Source: an uncultured Paraburkholderia sp. (GTDB lineage: Bacteria; Pseudomonadota; Gammaproteobacteria; Burkholderiales; Burkholderiaceae). Taken from it: a DNA stretch of 64,000 bases. The notes below the pieces were generated by a model, which saw only the letters and a program-made list of their open reading frames with translations, was not told where the DNA came from and did no database searches. Positions 60,196-64,000 of the stretch are shown piece by piece; positions within the stretch are counted from its first letter, which is position 1; every line of letters begins with the position of its first letter. Made by a program: the position numbers and the translations under genes. The stretch lies in assembly GCA_940746715.1 (NCBI GenBank), contig CALNWN010000009.1, positions 160,551-224,550 on the forward strand, read 5' to 3'.

Positions 60196-60843
60196 TCAGT
60201 CGTGGTACAGAACCGAGCGTCCGCCTTCCACGGTGATGCAGGTCGCGTTGATGAACGGCGCCTCGTCCGATGCGAGGAACACCGCCGTCATCGCCACTTC
60301 TTCGGGGCGGCCAATGCGCTTCATCGGCTGCAAATCGATCGTGGCCTGTCTTGCCGCAGCCGGGTCGGGCTGCTCGTTCCACCAGTCATGCGCCAATTGC
60401 GTCTCGATGTAGCCCGGCGCGATGGCGTTGACGCGCACGTTGCGCGGCGCGTACTCGATGCCGAGCGCGCGCGTGAGGCCGATCACGCCGTGCTTCGCGA
60501 CCGGGTACGGAAAGCAGCCCGGAATGATCTTGAACGCATGCGTCGACGCGATATTCACGATGCTGCCCGCGCCGCGCTCGACCATGCCCGGCAGTACCGC
60601 GCGGCAACCGTTCCAGACGCCGTCGAGATCGACCGCGAAGCAGCGGCGCCAGTCGTCGGTCATCGTGAGCGTGTCGCAAAAGACGTTGATGCCCGCGTTG
60701 TTCACCAGCACGTCGACGGGTCCGAGCGCGGTGTGCGCTTCGCTCACGGCGTGCTGAACCGAGGCCGACTGCGTCACGTCGGTCTGCACGGCGAGCACGC
60801 GCGCGCCGGTGACCAATGCGACTTTGCCGGCGAGCCGTGTCAT
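60196..60843 (-). pseudogene. SDR-family sugar dehydrogenase lacking its NAD-binding glycine motif
   Basis: The open frame is intact (215 residues) and has NNAGINVF, a catalytic serine in NIASTHAFK, YPVAK (Tyr-x-x-x-Lys) and ITVEGGRSVLYHD. But MTRLAGKVALVTGA runs directly into RVLAVQTDVTQ. The rest of TGxxxGIG, the first helix and second strand (about 40 residues) are absent, in frame. Such a protein should not bind NAD(P). Start ATG overlaps the dgoA stop by four bases. The full-length version would be a D-galactose or L-arabinose 1-dehydrogenase. Confidence 0.8.
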
Positions 60844-61520
60844 TTCTTCGCACCCGCGCGCGCAACGCGCAAACCGTTGATGAACGCCTTCGCGTGCGAG
60901 GCCGTCACGGCCGCGCTCTGGCCCGGCTTGTACAGCGCCGAGCCGAGCCCGAAGCCGTTGGCGCCCGCACGGAGAAACGGCCCCATGTTGTCCGGCGTGA
61001 TGCCGCCGACCGGCACGAGCGGCACCTGCGCCGCGATCACCGCGCGCCACGCCTTCACGACCTGGCAGCCGAGCTGCTCGGCGGGGAACATCTTCAGCAC
61101 GTCGGCGCCGTTTTTCAGCGCGATGAACGCCTCGGTCGGCGTCGCCACGCCCGGCGCGCAGGCCATGCCTTGCGCTTTGGCCGCGCCGACCACTTCGGGG
61201 TCGCTATGCGGCATGACGATCAGTTCGCCGCCCGCGGACCTCACGTCCTTGACGAAACTCGGATGCAGCACCGTTCCCGCGCCGACGATCGCATCGGCGG
61301 GCAGCACCTTGCGAATCGCGGCGATGCTGTCGAACGGCTGCGGCGAATTCAGCGGCACTTCGACGATGCGAAAGCCAGCTTCATACAGCGCCTGACCGTG
61401 CTCGGCCGCATCGGCGGGCGTTACGCCTCGCATGATCGCGATCAGCGGACATGCCTCGAACGCCGCGATCAAACCCGCATGCGGCATGTACGGAGCGGGC
61501 AGATTGATGTGAGGTTGCAT
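60840..61520 (-). CDS. dgoA: 2-dehydro-3-deoxy-6-phosphogalactonate aldolase
   Basis: The 226-residue class I aldolase splits KDPGal to pyruvate and glyceraldehyde-3-phosphate. VEVPLNSPQPFDSI (Glu54), GAGTVLHP and the Schiff-base lysine in VLKMFPAEQLG (about residue 143) are characteristic. It is coupled to the SDR gene by a four-base overlap and lies nine bases after dgoK. Together with the kinase this defines the D-galactonate branch. Confidence 0.94.
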   Translation of the reverse strand: MQPHINLPAPYMPHAGLIAAFEACPLIAIMRGVTPADAAEHGQALYEAGFRIVEVPLNSPQPFDSIAAIRKVLPADAIVGAGTVLHPSFVKDVRSAGGELIVMPHSDPEVVGAAKAQGMACAPGVATPTEAFIALKNGADVLKMFPAEQLGCQVVKAWRAVIAAQVPLVPVGGITPDNMGPFLRAGANGFGLGSALYKPGQSAAVTASHAKAFINGLRVARAGAKK

Positions 61521-61529
61521 GTCGGTTCC

Positions 61530-62600
61530 CTATTTCGTGGATGACGGCTCGACGAGCCCCGCCTGCGAGGCGACGCGCCACAAGCCGCGTTCGGTCGCAT
61601 GTCTGACGAGCTCGGCCTGCGTGCAGCCGAACTGCGCGAGCGCGACGCGATAGCGCTCGCACAGCGCTTCGTTGCCGATGAGGCGCAGACTTTGGCCCGC
61701 GAGCGAACTGTACTGCTGTGCAAGTACCGCCTCGAGGCCGGCCAGCTCGTGTCCGATCAGCAGGCCGGACAGATAATCGGGCTGCTGCTCGCGCGAAAGC
61801 TGTCCCGTGAGACCGAGCGTGCGCGAACTGAAGACCGTGGCAAGCACGCCTGCCTGTCCCTTTTCACGAGCGATGGCGACGCCGCGCAAAAACGATTCGG
61901 AATCCGGACGATCCGGCGTGACCATCGTGCGTCCGAGAATCGTGTGTTCGCGCAGTGCGCCGAACACTTCGCCGGTCATGAAGGTATGAAAACGTTCGAT
62001 GCGGCCGCCCTGCACCACCGCCCATTTGGCGTGCGTGCCGGGCAAGCCGATCAGCGCCCCTTTGCCGCTGTCCGCGTGGCCGAGGTCCTGACCCAATGCG
62101 CCGAAGATTTGCGTTTCTTCGCCGCGCATCACGTTGGGTAATTCGCCGCGCTGCAGGACGCCGGGCACGATGTGCAGCGTCGCGCCGCACGCCGCCTGCA
62201 CGCGCACGATGCCGGCCGCGAGCGCGTCGGCGCTCGCGGGTGCTTCCACATAGGGCGCTTCGAGCCAGCCTTGCGCGCTGCCGACCATGCCGGCCGCAAT
62301 CACCGGCGTGCCGGGCGCGGCGTCGAGCCAGGCGCCGCAGGCGTCCTCGAAAGCCGCGTCGAAACCGCCCTCTTCGGCGCTGCGCGGCAGGTTCATGATG
62401 CCCGCCGTCGATGCGCGCGTCGCCAGCACATTGCCGGACGCGTCGTAGAGATACGCGCGCAACGACGTCGTGCCCCAGTCGAGCCCAATCAGCGCAGCTG
62501 GAGCGGTGCGTTCCGCGGCGGCGCCCGTTTTTGCGTTGACTCCAGCGGCGCCGGCGGCGACCTCTGCGTTCGACGGAGTGGGAAAACCCGCCTGTTTCAT
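61530..62600 (-). CDS. dgoK: 2-dehydro-3-deoxygalactonokinase
   Basis: The 356-residue kinase phosphorylates 2-keto-3-deoxygalactonate. ALIGLDWGTTSLRAYLYD (near residue 48) is the ASKHA-type ATP motif, and GMVGSAQGW and GLPGTHAKWA are DgoK hallmarks. The ATG at 62600 is inside the end of the upstream regulator gene (ATGA overlap), which fixes the start. The first ~40 residues are an Ala-rich extension. Confidence 0.93.
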   Translation of the reverse strand: MKQAGFPTPSNAEVAAGAAGVNAKTGAAAERTAPAALIGLDWGTTSLRAYLYDASGNVLATRASTAGIMNLPRSAEEGGFDAAFEDACGAWLDAAPGTPVIAAGMVGSAQGWLEAPYVEAPASADALAAGIVRVQAACGATLHIVPGVLQRGELPNVMRGEETQIFGALGQDLGHADSGKGALIGLPGTHAKWAVVQGGRIERFHTFMTGEVFGALREHTILGRTMVTPDRPDSESFLRGVAIAREKGQAGVLATVFSSRTLGLTGQLSREQQPDYLSGLLIGHELAGLEAVLAQQYSSLAGQSLRLIGNEALCERYRVALAQFGCTQAELVRHATERGLWRVASQAGLVEPSSTK

Positions 62601-63579
62601 CGCTTGATCCTGCGGGTTGTGGGTTGCGGGGCGCGCCAGCCGAGTTCTTCGGAGATGGCGCGCTTCGCGCTGCACTACCGGGATGAGTTCGTCCATGCGT
62701 TCGAGCGACATGTAGGGAATCGTGCTCGCCACCGACAGCGCCGCGACGATCGCGCCCGACGCATCGCGCACCGGCGCCGCGACGCAGCGGATCGACGCTT
62801 CGTTTTCTTCGAGGTCGAATGTGTAGCCGCCGGCGGCGTAGTTCGTCATGCGCTGCATGAAGGTCTGTGCGTCCGGGCGATTGTCGGGCTTGAACGTGAC
62901 GCTCGCGAGCGCGAGGCGTCGAAAAGCGACTGCCAGAGCTCGGGCTTTAGGTCGAGCATCATGGCCTTGCCGATGCCCGTCGACGCGAGCGGCATGCGGT
63001 GACCGACGCGCGAGCGCATTTCGAGGCCGCGCGTGCCGGGAATCTTGTCGATGTAGAGCACGTCGTCGCCGTCGCGCACGCCGAGATGAATAGTGTCGAG
63101 CGTCTGTTCAGCGAGCGATTCGAGGTGCGGACGCGCGACTGCGGTCAGCGGCATCTGCGCTCGAGCACGATCGTGCCGAGCTCGATCAGCTTGGGACCGA
63201 GCAGATAGCCGCCTTGCACCTGGCGCAGGTAGCGCGCCTGCACGAGGCTGCTCACCAGCCGATGCGTAGTGCTGCGCGTCGTGCCGAGCGCGGCGCCGAA
63301 GGTGCGCAGATCGCGCACGCCGGCGGCGGCCGCCTCGAGAATCGCGAGACCGCGCAGGAGCGTCTGGGTGCCGGCCTGTTGCGGCGTGATGTCGAGCAGC
63401 GTGCTCGGCAGCGCGATTTCGTTGACGACGGCGGGCTGCGCCGCGGCGCGGGGCGCTTTCGCGCTCGCTGCGGCCGCTGCAGCCGTCGTACGCGGCGCGG
63501 CGCTCGACGCGTGATCGGCACGCGGCGCCAGATCGGCTTCGGCCGGGCTTTCGGCGTGATTGGGCATCGCTTTGTTCAT
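62597..63579 (-). pseudogene. IclR-family regulator, three frameshifts
   Basis: An IclR winged helix (QTLLRGLAILEAAAAGVRDL, TTRSTTHRLVSSLVQARYL) is followed by an effector domain (YIDKIPGTRGLEMRSRVGHRMPLASTGIGKA, then YTFDLEENEASIRCVAAPV). The frame breaks near 63157, near 62922 and near 62665, where one extra C precedes ISEELGWRAP. The corrected end, RRIKR, gives a TGA overlapping the dgoK ATG. A ~55-residue Ala-rich stretch precedes the helix-turn-helix. In context it would control the sugar operon; as written it is inactive. Confidence 0.85.
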
Positions 63580-63914
63580 GGCGATTCGCTTTTCGGTGGT
63601 TTCTGCGCTTACAGCGCGGGGCCGGAGAGCGGGCCTTGGGTGCGAGCGCGGACGTGCTGTCTAGGGGTTCGGGTCGGCATTTGGGCTTTGTCTCCGGTTT
63701 TGTTTTTTGCTCTTGCAGAGCGGTGTCTGCTTGTTGGATTGGATTGTAGGGCGGTTTTTGAGAAAGCTCCAATATGTGATTGGTGTGGTCAGATTAATGG
63801 GATTTTTGGTTGCCGTGGGCTTGGGCGGGGGTTTTGGGGTGGTTGTTGACGGCGTGGTGGTCGGTTCGCTGGAACCCCCTTGGCCTTTCCTTGAGTTCAC
63901 GGTGGTCTATTGGC
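63580..63914. other. intergenic region after the sugar operon regulator
   Basis: No supported gene. The minus strand should hold the operon promoter. The plus strand is unusually T- and G-rich (about 63700-63860) compared with the rest of the window. No clear promoter hexamers could be fixed. Confidence 0.45.
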
Positions 63915-64000
63915 GTTGCCCCTGTGCGGGGCGGCACTTACTTTCCTTGCATGCCGCAAAGAAAGTAGGCAAAGAAAGCGGCTCACACCGCCAGCTCATA
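63915..64000. repeat. Burkholderia-type intergenic repeat, cut by window end
   Basis: Two nested palindromes occur. GCCCC...GGGGC is followed by ACTTTC(C)TTGC...GCAAAGAAAGT, then AAAGAAAGCGGCTCACACCGCC. This wording recurs in many copies in Burkholderia-group genomes, usually between genes. The element continues past base 64000. Confidence 0.65.

Overview
This 64 kb window is high-GC DNA from a chromosome of Burkholderia sensu lato (Paraburkholderia, Caballeronia or a close relative). The evidence is the gene order. Blocks such as fur/bamE-dapB-exbB-exbD-leuS-lptE-holA-proA, tyrS-dtd-gpmB, rplM-rpsI/erpA and gltIJKL-gdhA are typical of that group, and the proteins read as betaproteobacterial. 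The genus call is inference, because no database search was possible.

Layout. 0-10.7 kb is housekeeping: tyrS, dtd, anmK, erpA, ribosomal genes, a candidate small RNA, RNase P RNA, pyrC and a glutamine amidotransferase. 10.7-18.8 kb holds a glutamate/aspartate ABC transporter, glutamate dehydrogenase, a LysR regulator, purB and gluconate kinase. 18.8-26.6 kb holds a gluconate permease followed by the most unusual region: a degraded two-partner secretion locus with a filamentous adhesin (TpsA), its outer-membrane transporter (TpsB) and an HMW1C-type N-glycosyltransferase fragment, arranged like the Haemophilus HMW1A-B-C system. 26.9-36.7 kb returns to core genes (hemJ, proA, holA, lptE, leuS, dapB, bamE, fur). 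36.9-40.9 kb is an allantoate/ureidoglycolate module with a DctA-type transporter and a divergent GntR regulator with two matching operators. 41-53.5 kb is core metabolism (gap, tkt, aminopropyltransferase, rsmE, maeB, thiL, pgpA, pncC, pyrF) plus a secreted RNase/barstar pair. 53.7-63.6 kb is one long minus-strand sugar operon: IclR regulator, 2-keto-3-deoxygalactonate kinase and aldolase, two sugar dehydrogenases, AraFGH transporter, lactonase and an epimerase remnant. This is an oxidative L-arabinose/D-galactose route. The last bases match a repeat pattern common in Burkholderia genomes.

A striking property of the whole window is the number of broken genes. About fourteen reading frames carry 1-, 2-, 4- or 8-base shifts, several at short tandem repeats. 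At least five genes or gene pairs (maeB, exbB/exbD, an SDR, the epimerase, tpsA) also have larger internal deletions. Core genes are hit as well as the adhesin island, so assembly or sequencing error must be excluded before calling this genome erosion. The in-frame amber codon in tpsA is a substitution, which favours some real decay there.

The candidates I rate highest are the HMW1ABC-like glycosylated-adhesin island, a compact sRNA gene at 6.06-6.15 kb with repeated anti-Shine-Dalgarno motifs, and the GGTCNGACC operator pair between dctA and gntR.
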